Positions 41,061 through 49,339 of a stretch of 64,000 bases of DNA are shown here, one piece after another (positions within the stretch are counted from its first letter, which is position 1; every line of letters starts with the position of its first letter). The stretch spans positions 106,740-170,739 of the forward strand of contig NZ_AUIG01000011.1 of NCBI RefSeq assembly GCF_000423585.1, written 5' to 3'. Under the pieces are notes generated by a model, which did no database searches, was not told the origin of the DNA, and saw only the letters and a program-made list of their open reading frames with translations. This DNA comes from Salinimicrobium xinjiangense DSM 19287. Its GTDB lineage: Bacteria > Bacteroidota > Bacteroidia > Flavobacteriales > Flavobacteriaceae. The position numbers and the translations under genes were made by a program.

Positions 41061-41225
41061 ATGAAAAAGTATATTTTATTCTTATTACTTTCTTTTTCTC
41101 TTTCTACGGCATTAATTTCATGTAGAGAAACCCAGACAGCTGCAGAAGCTACGGGAGAAGCTGTGGAAGAAGGAGTAGATGAAACCAGGGAAAATACCGG
41201 CCTTGGCGGACAAGATGATCTGTAA
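41061..41225 (+). CDS. small acidic lipoprotein, 54 aa (Cys-Arg-Glu-Thr type)
   Basis: The frame reads MKKYILFLLLSFSLSTALIS, then Cys21 and RETQTAAEATGEAVEEGVDE and ends GLGGQDDL. It is the third member of the set and differs by an Ala/Glu-rich mature part. It is too short for many gene finders, but it has a full lipoprotein signal, sits 24 nt after its paralogue, and is followed by a good terminator, so it is likely real. Confidence 0.72.
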   Translation: MKKYILFLLLSFSLSTALISCRETQTAAEATGEAVEEGVDETRENTGLGGQDDL

Positions 41226-41272
41226 CAGGATCGACTAACCAACTTTAACCAGGGATCTCAGGATCCTGAAGA

Positions 41273-41301
41273 ACGGCCTGATTTATTTCAGGCCGTTTTT
41301 T
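41273..41301. terminator. bidirectional intrinsic terminator
   Basis: ACGGCCTG (41273-41280), loop ATTTATTT, CAGGCCGT (41289-41296), then TTTTT on the plus strand. It ends the small lipoprotein transcript and overlaps the stop of the converging S24 gene. Confidence 0.85.
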
Positions 41302-42067
41302 ATTGTCTTATGGATTTAAATTCACTTTTAAGTTCTTCCATAGATTGTTGTAGTTGTTTTAGAAGGCTACTTTCTGAAGGAGCTTCAAGATTAAAGGTAA
41401 GTTTCGAATTCACCTGCCACAACTCCTGTATATCATTCACATTAACTTCAATTGGAAGATATTCTTCATTCAGGGAAATCAGCAATAGTTTGGAAGGATC
41501 CGGCAACTTCTGAATCTTTTTTACCAGAACTGAATCATATAATACCACTACATAAACCCGGTTATTACTGGCTTCCTCGATTGTAGGAACAGCTTTTCCC
41601 AGCACCCATTCTCCCGGCCTGAAGTTAGGAAGCATACTATCCCCTTCTACCTGAAAACCTCTGTGAGAAGCATTCCTGTACTCGGGTAAGGGAATATCAA
41701 AAGCAGGAAGCTGTTGGTACCAGTCCACATCCTGTACATTGTGTGGATAACCTGCCGCAGCTTTCACATTAACCAGGGCAATATTTTCTTCTCCTGCACT
41801 ATTTAAACTTACTACTTTCGGACTTACATCCCCCTTGCTTACCTGAAGATATTTTTGATTGCTTTCCCCAAACAACCAAAGCGGATTGATCCCGAACTGC
41901 CTTAAAAGTTCAGCCACAACTTTACCCGATAATTTAGTACGGCCCCGCTCAATATCTGCAGTAGAATTTTTGATACCCAGTAACTGGGCGAAATCGGCCT
42001 GGGTGAAATTATTTTCATCCCTAACCTCTTTAAATCTCTTAATCTCCGGTGAAATATCTGTTCCCAT
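41300..42067 (-). CDS. XRE-type HTH repressor with S24 (LexA-like) peptidase domain
   Basis: Residues 7-62 are a Cro/CI helix-turn-helix (FKEVRDENNFTQADFAQLLG, IKNSTADIERGRTKLS). The C-terminal S24 domain has VEGDSMLPNFRPGEWVLG with the catalytic Ser near 144 and VYVVVLYDSVLVKKIQ with the Lys near 185. KAAAGYPH near 100 offers an Ala-Gly site for self-cleavage. This is the cI/LexA-like design in which damage or stress leads to self-cleavage. Two operator-like palindromes lie upstream. A C-terminal coiled tail (about 230-255) could serve for oligomerisation. Confidence 0.9.
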   Translation of the reverse strand: MGTDISPEIKRFKEVRDENNFTQADFAQLLGIKNSTADIERGRTKLSGKVVAELLRQFGINPLWLFGESNQKYLQVSKGDVSPKVVSLNSAGEENIALVNVKAAAGYPHNVQDVDWYQQLPAFDIPLPEYRNASHRGFQVEGDSMLPNFRPGEWVLGKAVPTIEEASNNRVYVVVLYDSVLVKKIQKLPDPSKLLLISLNEEYLPIEVNVNDIQELWQVNSKLTFNLEAPSESSLLKQLQQSMEELKSEFKSIRQ

Positions 42068-42089
42068 ACAAACAAATTTAAACTATTTA

Positions 42090-42123
42090 GGAAAATATCC
42101 AATATTTTTATAGGATAATATCC
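42090..42123 (-). promoter_or_regulatory. paired operator palindromes upstream of the S24 repressor gene
   Basis: GGAAAATATCC (42090-42100) and GGATAATATCC (42113-42123) are near-identical 11-bp palindromes with centres 23 bp apart. They sit 23-56 nt upstream of the repressor ATG (42067) and in the gap to the divergent antiporter gene, so they could control both. Confidence 0.65.
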
Positions 42124-42209
42124 AAGCAATTTGTTCTGAAGCTATTATTCTCAATTACTAACAAAGCTTTATGAATTACGGCAAAGATTAAATCTTATTT
42201 TTAACACAT

Positions 42210-43454
42210 ATGCAGGAACACTATCTCATTCTGGCAGGACTTGGGTTTGCTACTATTATTATGGCCTGGCTTCCGGCTTTTTCTGAAAGGCTTAAAATTA
42301 GTTCTCCCATACTTTTATTGCTGATAGGTTTCGGTCTTTTTGCAGTAGGACTGCCTTTGGGATGGCCAGACCCATTGTGGAATGACCTGGATCTTATGTA
42401 CTTTTCGGAAGCGCTGGTAATTATATCTCTAATGGGAGCCGGTCTAAAGATGGGGGAAAACTATTCCTTAAAGGCATGGCGCAAGCCTCTTTTACTCGTC
42501 TTTGTTACCATGCCTATATGCATGGTGTCCGCTTATTTTTTAGGACAATATTTCCTGCTGCTAAGTGTTCCTTCAAGTCTTTTACTGGCAGCAGTGCTTG
42601 CTCCTACAGATCCCGTGCTGGCGGCAGAGGTGCAACTGGATGACCCCCTGGAAGAAGAAGATTATGAAAATGACATAAGGTTTACCCTAACTGCCGAAGC
42701 AGGATTAAATGACGGGATCGCCTTTCCCTTCTCCTATCTTGCAGTCCTGGTGGCGCAGGCAGGAAGTTGGGCTGCCTTCAATTTCACCGACTGGCTCTGG
42801 GACAAATTGATACTGAAGGTGGTCATAGGAGTAATTGCAGGTCTTTTCATTGGGTGGTTGATAGGGATGTTAATGGACCGACTCTATAAATATGCCGGGG
42901 TGAAAACCTTTGTGGGATTCCTTGCCCTGTCTCTTACTTTCATGACCTATGGTTTCACCGAGCTCATTCATGGCTACGGATTTCTTGCTGTATTCTTTGC
43001 GGGTTTCAGCCTTAGATATTATGAAAAAGTAGATCAGAATTACAAAAAGAAGCTTCATGACTTTATTACCGAAATGGAACACCTTTTCATGGTGATCTAT
43101 ATTCTGCTCTTTGGGGGCTCTATTATGAATGGAATGCTTAGCCTAACCGACTGGAAAGGTATTGCATTTGCTTTTATTTTTGTTCTGCTCGTAAGACCTC
43201 TTGCCGGTCTTATAGCACTTTCAGGCTTTAAGGACAGTTTCAAAAGTAAACTTGCCGTCAGTTTCTTTGGGATAAGGGGTATCGGCTCAATATTTTACCT
43301 GTCCTGGGCTTTTGTTTCCTATGATTATTTTGATCATAAAAATGAACTTTACGCAATTACGGCTTATATTATTTTGATTTCAATTGTGATCCATGGATTT
43401 ACCGCCCCTTCGGTAATAGGACATTTTCGAAAAAAGGGAAGTATGAAACCTTGA
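42210..43454 (+). CDS. CPA1-type Na+/H+ antiporter
   Basis: The 414-residue protein has about twelve helices. LAAVLAPTDPVLAAEVQLDD is the family TDP motif near residues 128-147, and TAEAGLNDGIAFPFSYL near 169-185 carries the Asn-Asp pair of electroneutral NhaP-like antiporters. FFGIRGIGSIFYLSW is the late conserved block with the Gly-rich helix. It should exchange Na+ or K+ for H+ at the inner membrane and help with pH or salt stress. It is divergent from the S24 repressor gene and followed after 95 nt by the YihY-type gene. Confidence 0.92.
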   Translation: MQEHYLILAGLGFATIIMAWLPAFSERLKISSPILLLLIGFGLFAVGLPLGWPDPLWNDLDLMYFSEALVIISLMGAGLKMGENYSLKAWRKPLLLVFVTMPICMVSAYFLGQYFLLLSVPSSLLLAAVLAPTDPVLAAEVQLDDPLEEEDYENDIRFTLTAEAGLNDGIAFPFSYLAVLVAQAGSWAAFNFTDWLWDKLILKVVIGVIAGLFIGWLIGMLMDRLYKYAGVKTFVGFLALSLTFMTYGFTELIHGYGFLAVFFAGFSLRYYEKVDQNYKKKLHDFITEMEHLFMVIYILLFGGSIMNGMLSLTDWKGIAFAFIFVLLVRPLAGLIALSGFKDSFKSKLAVSFFGIRGIGSIFYLSWAFVSYDYFDHKNELYAITAYIILISIVIHGFTAPSVIGHFRKKGSMKP

Positions 43455-43549
43455 CGCACCAGGGAATTAACAATAGTTTATAGGCTCAAAAACCGATCTT
43501 CAGGTAGTATTTTATTATTTTAATAAGTCAGCAGTATAAAGACAATATA

Positions 43550-44437
43550 ATGAGTAATAAATACAGTAGATCATTTCAACTTTCTAAACCATCTAAAATT
43601 CCCTTTTCAGGATGGAAATCCATAGCTCTTAGTGTGAAGGATGAAATTGGGGATAACAATGTGTCAATAGTTTCTGCCGGAGTTGCATTCTATGCGTTTT
43701 TGGCAGTTTTTCCCGCTATAGGTGCCCTGGTATCCATTTATGGTCTTGCCATGGACCCACAGAGTATTCAGCAACAATTGGAAAAGATCTCTTCTGTAAT
43801 GCCCGATCAGGCCCTGGAAATATTGGAAGGTCAGCTGGAATCTCTTGTTTCAACATCGGGTACTGCTTTGGGATGGAGTATGGCAATTGGGATTCTTTTT
43901 AGCTTATGGAGTGCCAATAAGGGGACAAAATCTCTTTTCACCGGAATTGACATTGCATACGAGACGAATAATGATCGTGGCTTCTTCAAACAAAACGGTC
44001 TTACATTACTCTTTACTTTTGCTGCCATCATTCTTGTGATCCTCAGCATGGGTGTAATTGTGGTTTTTCCTGCCATTGTTGAATTCCTGGGGCTGCCATC
44101 TACACTGGAATCAATAATTCAATATGGTCGCTGGCTAATTTTGGCCGCTATAGTAGTCTACTTTCTGGCCGCAGTTTATCGTTACGCTCCCGCCAAAAAG
44201 AGCCCGGCATTCAAATGGGTGTTACCGGGAGCCTTATTGGCTACAATTTTATGGTTGATCGCCTCCTGGGGATTCTCTTTTTACGTGAAAAACTTCGGAA
44301 GCTATGGCGAAGTATACGGCTCCATCTCTGCAGTTGTCGTCATGTTGTTATGGCTGTTTCTCACAAGTTTTATAATTCTCCTGGGAGCAGAACTAAACTC
44401 TGAAACAGAAAAATACGCCAGAACCCAATCCCGTTAA
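43550..44437 (+). CDS. YihY/BrkB family inner membrane protein
   Basis: The protein of 295 residues has six helices. Family phrases are DNVSIVSAGVAFYAFLAVFP-like text near residues 36-56 (NNVSIVSAGVAFYAFLAVFP), SLWSANKGTKSLFTGIDIAY near 127-146, and KWVLPGALLATILWLIASWG and FSFYVKNFGSYGEVYGSISA near 223-262, with FIILLGAELN at the end. YihY/UPF0761 proteins are common and of unsettled function, despite older claims of RNase BN activity. Its position next to an antiporter suggests a membrane stress setting. Confidence 0.92.
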   Translation: MSNKYSRSFQLSKPSKIPFSGWKSIALSVKDEIGDNNVSIVSAGVAFYAFLAVFPAIGALVSIYGLAMDPQSIQQQLEKISSVMPDQALEILEGQLESLVSTSGTALGWSMAIGILFSLWSANKGTKSLFTGIDIAYETNNDRGFFKQNGLTLLFTFAAIILVILSMGVIVVFPAIVEFLGLPSTLESIIQYGRWLILAAIVVYFLAAVYRYAPAKKSPAFKWVLPGALLATILWLIASWGFSFYVKNFGSYGEVYGSISAVVVMLLWLFLTSFIILLGAELNSETEKYARTQSR

Positions 44438-44450
44438 ACTTTTAAAAATC

Positions 44451-44493
44451 TGACGAGGATCATATTTTCCAACGTGCTCATTTTCAACCTTTG
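44451..44493 (+). promoter_or_regulatory. Crp/Fnr-type site and -7 box of ccoI
   Basis: TGACGAGGATCA (44451-44462) is TGA-N6-TCA; 23 nt later comes AACCTTTG (44486-44493), an AnnTTTG -7 box. The same spacing is seen at nirK, ccoS, the yceI-like gene and the 62612 gene. The deduced start of transcription falls after 44493, so the ATG at 44491 cannot be used and the ATG at 44521 is the start. Confidence 0.78.
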
Positions 44494-44520
44494 TCCCAGG
44501 TACGAAACGAGCAATTATTT

Positions 44521-46890
44521 ATGGAGGATCTTTCATGTTATCACTGCGGTGATACCATTAAGTCATGCATCAAATTTGATGAAAAGTCATTTTGTTGCAA
44601 TGGCTGCAAAACTGTTTATGAAATTTTTTCTGAAAGTGGTCTCTCTTCCTATTATGATATGGAGGCTGCTCCCGGTGCTGCACCTTCAAAATATGAAGGC
44701 AAATACGATTTCTTAAGTAACGAACAGATAGTTGACAAATTGCTGGAATTCAGCGATGGCAATGTTCAGATCGTTTCTCTTTACATTCCTCATATCCACT
44801 GCAGCTCCTGTATCTGGATCCTGGAGAACCTCAACAAATTAAGATCGGGTATTAGTACTTCCCAGGTAGATTTTCCTAAAAAGACCATCCGGGTCACCTA
44901 TAACACAGAAAAGATCGATCTTAAAGATCTGGTGCTGTTCCTTAGCAGCATTGGGTACGAACCCTACATTAGCCTCGAGGATACCGAAGGGGCAAAGAAA
45001 AAAATTGACCGCTCCATAATTTACAAGCTGGGAATAGCAGGTTTTGCATTCGGAAACGTAATGTTCCTCTCTTTTCCTGAATATTTTGAAGTAAATGAGT
45101 ACTGGCTTGAACAATATAAGGGTCTCTTTAGATGGCTCATGTTTAGCTTTTCATTACCGGTGGTCTTCTATGCCGCTCAGGATTATTTTATTTCAGCCTA
45201 TAAAGGTTTACGTGCGAAAATTTTAAATATTGATGTGCCTCTTGCTCTAGGAGTACTGGTATTATTTGTAAGAAGCACCCTGGAGATCATTTTCGATTGG
45301 GGCACAGGATTTTTCGACAGCCTTACCGGGCTTGTGTTTTTCCTCACCCTTGGAAAATTCTTTCAACATAAGACCTATAGTTTTCTCTCTTTTGAGAGGG
45401 ATTACAAGTCTTATTTTCCTATTGGAATTACACGTATATCTGCAGAAAATAAGGAAGAGAGTATTCATGTTCATGACATTGAGAAGGGCGACAGGATTTT
45501 AATTCGCAATGAAGAACTTATTCCGGTAGATGGAATCCTCATAAGTGGAAATGCGAGGATCGATTATAGTTTTGTTACCGGAGAGTCTGAAGCCGTACAA
45601 AAAGAATCGGGCGATAAACTCTTTGCCGGGGGGCGGCAGGTTTCAGGAATGATCGAAATGGAAGCTTTAAAATCGGTTTCTCAAAGTTATCTGACAAAAC
45701 TGTGGAGTAATGATGTCTTCCATGTCAAAAAGGAGGATTCCTTTACCTCTTTTATAAACCATATAAGTAAGTATTTTACCGCTGTACTGCTCATTATCGC
45801 TTTTACAGCTGCAGGATTCTGGGCTTTTCTCGATGTTGGTACTGCAATCAATGTCTTTACTGCGGTACTCATTATTGCCTGTCCCTGTGCCCTCGCCATG
45901 TCCACTCCCTTTACGCTGGGAAATTTGTTGCGAATCTTCGGAAACAAAAAATTCTATCTTAAAAATGCCGGAGTAATAGAGCAGCTTGCAAAGGCCGACA
46001 CAGTAATTTTCGATAAGACAGGAACGATTACCTCCAACAAAAAAAGCAGTATAAGTTATGAAGGCATCACATTGACTGCCGCAGAAGAATCGCTGCTAAA
46101 AAATACGCTTCGGGCTTCAAATCACCCTTTAAGCAGGACGCTTTACGATATGCTGGCCGAGTATGATATTACTCCGCCCGAAGAATTTAGGGAGGTAACC
46201 GGAAAAGGAATTGAGGCTGTTCATCAAAAGCAGGCTATGAGAGTGGGATCGGCCGAATTTGTGGGTAATGCTGTAACGGCACCCACACTTAATACCTCTG
46301 TGCATATAAGCGCAAATAACCAGTACAAAGGGCGTTATATATTCTTCAATGAATACCGGGAGGGAGTTGAAGATCTATTCCTGGATTTCGCGCCAGATTA
46401 TAAGCTTTCCATACTTTCAGGGGACAACGAAGGCGAAAGAGAACGACTGGAAAAATTATTGCCGGGAGGTACCGAAATGAGGTTTAATCAAAAACCTGAA
46501 GACAAACTGGAATATATTGGAGAGCTTCAAAAGGAAGGACGAAAAACCATTATGGTTGGGGACGGATTGAATGATGCAGGCGCCCTGGCCAAAAGTGAGG
46601 TGGGGATCGCAATTTCAGAAAATGTAAATGTCTTCTCCCCCGCCTGTGATGCTATTCTGGATGCCAGTCGCTTTGGAAGTTTGTTTAAATTCATACAGGC
46701 ATCCAAGAAAGCGATGACAGTAATAAAGGTCAGCATGATCCTTTCATTTCTTTACAATGTTGTAGGCTTGTATTTCGCGGTTACCGGACAACTTTCACCT
46801 ATTATTGCTGCCGTTCTTATGCCTCTAAGCTCAATAAGCATAATCGCTTTTGCCACGGTTTGCACTAATTTAATTGGCAGAAAGATCTGA
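44521..46890 (+). CDS. ccoI: Cu+-translocating P-type ATPase for cbb3 oxidase assembly
   Basis: From ATG 44521 the product has 789 residues. The CcoI-specific N-terminus is CYHCGDTIK and FCCNGCKTVYEIF, then a heavy-metal domain with HCSSCIWILENL. The ATPase core shows the transmembrane CPC motif (IIACPCALAMSTPF), the phosphorylated Asp in VIFDKTGT and the hinge GDGLNDAGALAKS. CcoI exports copper for loading the CuB site of cbb3 oxidase. The track frame begins at 44491, but the promoter geometry argues for the later ATG. In most genomes ccoS and ccoN follow directly; here they lie 4 kb away behind a nitrite reductase gene set. Confidence 0.93.
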   Translation: MEDLSCYHCGDTIKSCIKFDEKSFCCNGCKTVYEIFSESGLSSYYDMEAAPGAAPSKYEGKYDFLSNEQIVDKLLEFSDGNVQIVSLYIPHIHCSSCIWILENLNKLRSGISTSQVDFPKKTIRVTYNTEKIDLKDLVLFLSSIGYEPYISLEDTEGAKKKIDRSIIYKLGIAGFAFGNVMFLSFPEYFEVNEYWLEQYKGLFRWLMFSFSLPVVFYAAQDYFISAYKGLRAKILNIDVPLALGVLVLFVRSTLEIIFDWGTGFFDSLTGLVFFLTLGKFFQHKTYSFLSFERDYKSYFPIGITRISAENKEESIHVHDIEKGDRILIRNEELIPVDGILISGNARIDYSFVTGESEAVQKESGDKLFAGGRQVSGMIEMEALKSVSQSYLTKLWSNDVFHVKKEDSFTSFINHISKYFTAVLLIIAFTAAGFWAFLDVGTAINVFTAVLIIACPCALAMSTPFTLGNLLRIFGNKKFYLKNAGVIEQLAKADTVIFDKTGTITSNKKSSISYEGITLTAAEESLLKNTLRASNHPLSRTLYDMLAEYDITPPEEFREVTGKGIEAVHQKQAMRVGSAEFVGNAVTAPTLNTSVHISANNQYKGRYIFFNEYREGVEDLFLDFAPDYKLSILSGDNEGERERLEKLLPGGTEMRFNQKPEDKLEYIGELQKEGRKTIMVGDGLNDAGALAKSEVGIAISENVNVFSPACDAILDASRFGSLFKFIQASKKAMTVIKVSMILSFLYNVVGLYFAVTGQLSPIIAAVLMPLSSISIIAFATVCTNLIGRKI

Positions 46891-47228
46891 ATTTAAACAG
46901 GCTCTGAAAATGCCATTTTTGGAGCCTGATAATCCCTTCCCTGTATTTTTTAAAAATTATCTGAAAATTATCCGGCGGAAATGCTATTTTAGGAGAGTGA
47001 TTAAATTATTTGTTATTTCTGCCCTTGGGCAGAAGGAGCCAACAAGAAAGCAATCCCCTACTTGCTTCTTGTCCTCTGGATTTTCCACCTCCCCCCTTAT
47101 AATTCCCTTTTAAAAATTAACTGATAGTTCCCCTGTAATCAATTACCGGTAATTTGTTTTGCGGAAGATTATTTTAAGAAGCTTCAAAAATGACATTTCT
47201 AACTATCTTTAATTTTTTCTAATACAAA
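46891..47228. other. 338-nt stretch without a supported gene
   Basis: CAGGCTC (46899-46905) and GAGCCTG (46922-46928) form a hairpin just after ccoI without a T-run. TATCTTTA at 47204-47211 is a probable -7 box for the acetyltransferase gene, 17 nt before its ATG. The 79-codon frame at 46874-47113 overlaps the ccoI end and has no protein character. Confidence 0.5.
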
Positions 47229-47744
47229 ATGTCACTCCCGCCCTATATTCATTTTCCTGTTCTAATTTCTGAAGATCTGATCCTGCGGAATTCTCAGGCT
47301 AAAGATATCCCACAGCTTTTACCGATTTCCTATTACGATGGCAAAAAGGCAGAAACTGAAGCCGAAGCTGCAGAAATGCTTCAGAAAATTCACATGGATT
47401 ATATTAAGGGAGATAGCATTCATTGGATCATTGAAGATAAAAGCTCCAGAGAAATTACCGGGACCTGCGGCTATTACCGCGGTCTTCAAGATGCTTCGGG
47501 AGAACTGGGATGCGTGTTGCTTCCTGCTTTTAGAGGCAAGGGCTACATGACGAAAGCAATGAGTCTCGCAATAAGCTTTGGTTTTGATACCATAGGCTTA
47601 AAGAAGATCTTTGCGGAAACTTCATCTACAAATTTCGGGGCGATTAACCTCCTGGTTCGTTTACATTTCAGGAGAACAGGAGAAACTGCAAAAGAAGTTA
47701 CCTATGAAATTACCCGGGAAGAATATGAAGATATGAGACCGTAG
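47229..47744 (+). CDS. GNAT family N-acetyltransferase (RimJ/RimL type)
   Basis: The 171-residue protein has the Acetyltransf_3 layout: LISEDLILRNSQAKDIPQLL at the start, IHWIIEDKSSREITGTCGYY in the middle, and the acetyl-CoA loop LGCVLLPAFRGKGYMTKAMS (Q/R-x-x-G-x-G/A as RGKGYMT). SSTNFGAINLLVRLHFRRTG is the usual Asn-x-x-Ser/Ala-C-terminal region. It may acetylate a ribosomal protein or a small molecule; the substrate is unknown. It sits inside the respiratory block but points away from the nirK set. Confidence 0.9.
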   Translation: MSLPPYIHFPVLISEDLILRNSQAKDIPQLLPISYYDGKKAETEAEAAEMLQKIHMDYIKGDSIHWIIEDKSSREITGTCGYYRGLQDASGELGCVLLPAFRGKGYMTKAMSLAISFGFDTIGLKKIFAETSSTNFGAINLLVRLHFRRTGETAKEVTYEITREEYEDMRP

Positions 47745-47882
47745 TTTTTAAGGGTGCTCTATGGAATTCACCTCCTTCCGAAGTAAAGACCTGAAGGACC
47801 AAAGACCCAAAAAGTGCATTTTGAGTTGGATTTTTGGGCAGCAGATTGGGGTACATCGGAGATGGAAATGCAACTAAAATAA

Positions 47883-47905
47883 GAAAGGCCGCTTTGCAGC
47901 AGCCT
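47883..47905 (-). terminator. terminator of the nirK operon
   Basis: On the minus strand AAAGGCTGC, loop TGCAAA, GCGGCCTTT with one mismatch, then CTTATTTT. It lies 24 nt after the SCO gene stop. Confidence 0.65.
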
Positions 47906-47929
47906 TTTCCTATCTGTCATGAAATCTTT

Positions 47930-48556
47930 CTAGTTTGAAACTTCAGCTTTAATTGCCTCCACAGTTTCGGTATTATCTACTCCAAGGCCTTCCTGCTGAT
48001 GAACCAACACTCCTTCTTCATCAAAAACGCTGATGATATTGGAATGAGAAAAATCAATAGGAGAGATCTTTTTATAGCTTACAGCTAATACAGCAGCAAA
48101 TTCCCTGGTATCTTCGGGCGTACCACGAAGGAACATCCAGTGATCGTCTTCCATTTCATTTTCTTTTGCAAAAGAATGGAGCCGCTGTGGGGTGTCAGTT
48201 TCAGGATCTATACTTACCATGATAAACCTTGTTTTATCCAGATCTTCGGCCGGCACCTGCCTTTCAATATTCCGCATATCTGCGATCAAACGTGGACAGG
48301 CAGCTTTACAGGAGGTGTAAATCATCACCATGACCAGGACTTTCCCGTGAAGATCTTCCAGTTGAATATGCTCATTATCCTGGGTAGTCCAGGTGGATGG
48401 CAGGTTATAAATTGAAAGCTCGGGCAATTCCCGTTTTACTTCGGGTGTTTCATTTAAGGCTACTTCCTGTTCAATAGCAACCTCTTCTTTCTGAGTCTGA
48501 TTACAGGCTGCAAAAACCGACACTACGAGTATTAATATTATTTTTTTCATGGTCAT
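47930..48556 (-). CDS. SCO1/SenC family copper chaperone, lipoprotein
   Basis: The signal peptide ends FAACN with the lipid Cys at residue 18. The thioredoxin-like fold carries the copper motif CKAAC in YTSCKAACPRLIADM and the distal His in IDFSHSNIISV. SCO proteins hand Cu to CuA sites or, in other settings, to nitrite reductase or cbb3. Its start ATG overlaps the stop of the FGE-like gene (ATGA at 48553-48556), which favours coupled translation; a second ATG two codons later (48550) is also possible. Being in the nirK transcript, it probably serves NirK metallation. Confidence 0.9.
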   Translation of the reverse strand: MTMKKIILILVVSVFAACNQTQKEEVAIEQEVALNETPEVKRELPELSIYNLPSTWTTQDNEHIQLEDLHGKVLVMVMIYTSCKAACPRLIADMRNIERQVPAEDLDKTRFIMVSIDPETDTPQRLHSFAKENEMEDDHWMFLRGTPEDTREFAAVLAVSYKKISPIDFSHSNIISVFDEEGVLVHQQEGLGVDNTETVEAIKAEVSN

Positions 48557-49332
48557 AAATTTAGTTTTTCAATATCCTGAACACAACGAAAGCCAAGATT
48601 CCTGGTTGAGAATTGTGCCTTCATACTTCCGCGGAAGGCGTACCGCATAAAAGCAGCATAATTCATAAGATCTGTAGCTCCAACCGCCGCCGCGCCGCAA
48701 AAGAGATTGTTATCTCCCGTACTGTCCTTTCTTGATTCTCCTCCTATCATCACCGAATTAAAATCTGAAGTCCACTCCCAAACCAACCCATGAAGGTCAT
48801 AGACTCCCCAATAATTTTTAAAGGTTGAACCAACAGGATTGCTATAGGTCCTGGGAGTTTCATACCAGCTAAGTATATACTGATTGTAGGACTTTTCGGT
48901 GCGCGCATCGGGTTGTTTTTCGTTTGCCATGGCAACATATTCCCATTCATCTACAGTTGGTAATCTTTTTCCCTGACATTCACAGTAATTCTTTGCCGCG
49001 TACCAGGAGACATTCGTAACAGGCGCATTTCCCTGTTTATCCTCTCCAAAATTGAGATCATCTTTCCAGGTATCAAGATAACTGTCATCTGCAAAAAGCT
49101 TTTTGACCTGAGACTTTCTCCATCTTGGATTCTCCTCTACGAACCTGAGAAATTCTTCATTGGTGACAGGAAAAACATCCATTAAAAAATCACCTATTAC
49201 CACCTCGGTTTTGGTTCCATAGAGGGGAATGAATTCCCCTCCGGTCACCTTTGCCATTGAACCAGACTGGCTGTAAGCCTGGCTCTGGATCATAATTCCA
49301 ATAAATATTGCCAATCTGGTTAATGTTCTCAT
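48553..49332 (-). CDS. SUMF1/FGE-fold protein in the nirK operon
   Basis: From ATG 49332 a signal peptide (MRTLTRLAIFIGIMIQSQAY) leads into a formylglycine-generating-enzyme fold: VFPVTNEEFLRFVEENP, VTNVSWYAAKNYCECQGKRL, PTVDEWEYVAMAN, LHGLVWEWTSDF and the closing RNLGFRC. In true FGE two Cys spaced four apart bind Cu(I); here only LFCGAA has one Cys in that area, and the second is not visible, so normal sulfatase activation is doubtful. The upstream extension to 49407 would run into nirK and is rejected. With 7 nt between it and nirK, it is likely a NirK maturation or partner protein. Confidence 0.85.
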   Translation of the reverse strand: MRTLTRLAIFIGIMIQSQAYSQSGSMAKVTGGEFIPLYGTKTEVVIGDFLMDVFPVTNEEFLRFVEENPRWRKSQVKKLFADDSYLDTWKDDLNFGEDKQGNAPVTNVSWYAAKNYCECQGKRLPTVDEWEYVAMANEKQPDARTEKSYNQYILSWYETPRTYSNPVGSTFKNYWGVYDLHGLVWEWTSDFNSVMIGGESRKDSTGDNNLFCGAAAVGATDLMNYAAFMRYAFRGSMKAQFSTRNLGFRCVQDIEKLNL

Positions 49333-49339
49333 TTTTATT

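Noticed and set aside
44491..44520. Upstream ATG of ccoI
   Set aside because: It overlaps the -7 box of the regulon promoter; the transcript should start after it.
46874..47113. 79-codon frame after ccoI
   Set aside because: It overlaps ccoI in another frame and has neither a typical composition nor a recognised motif.
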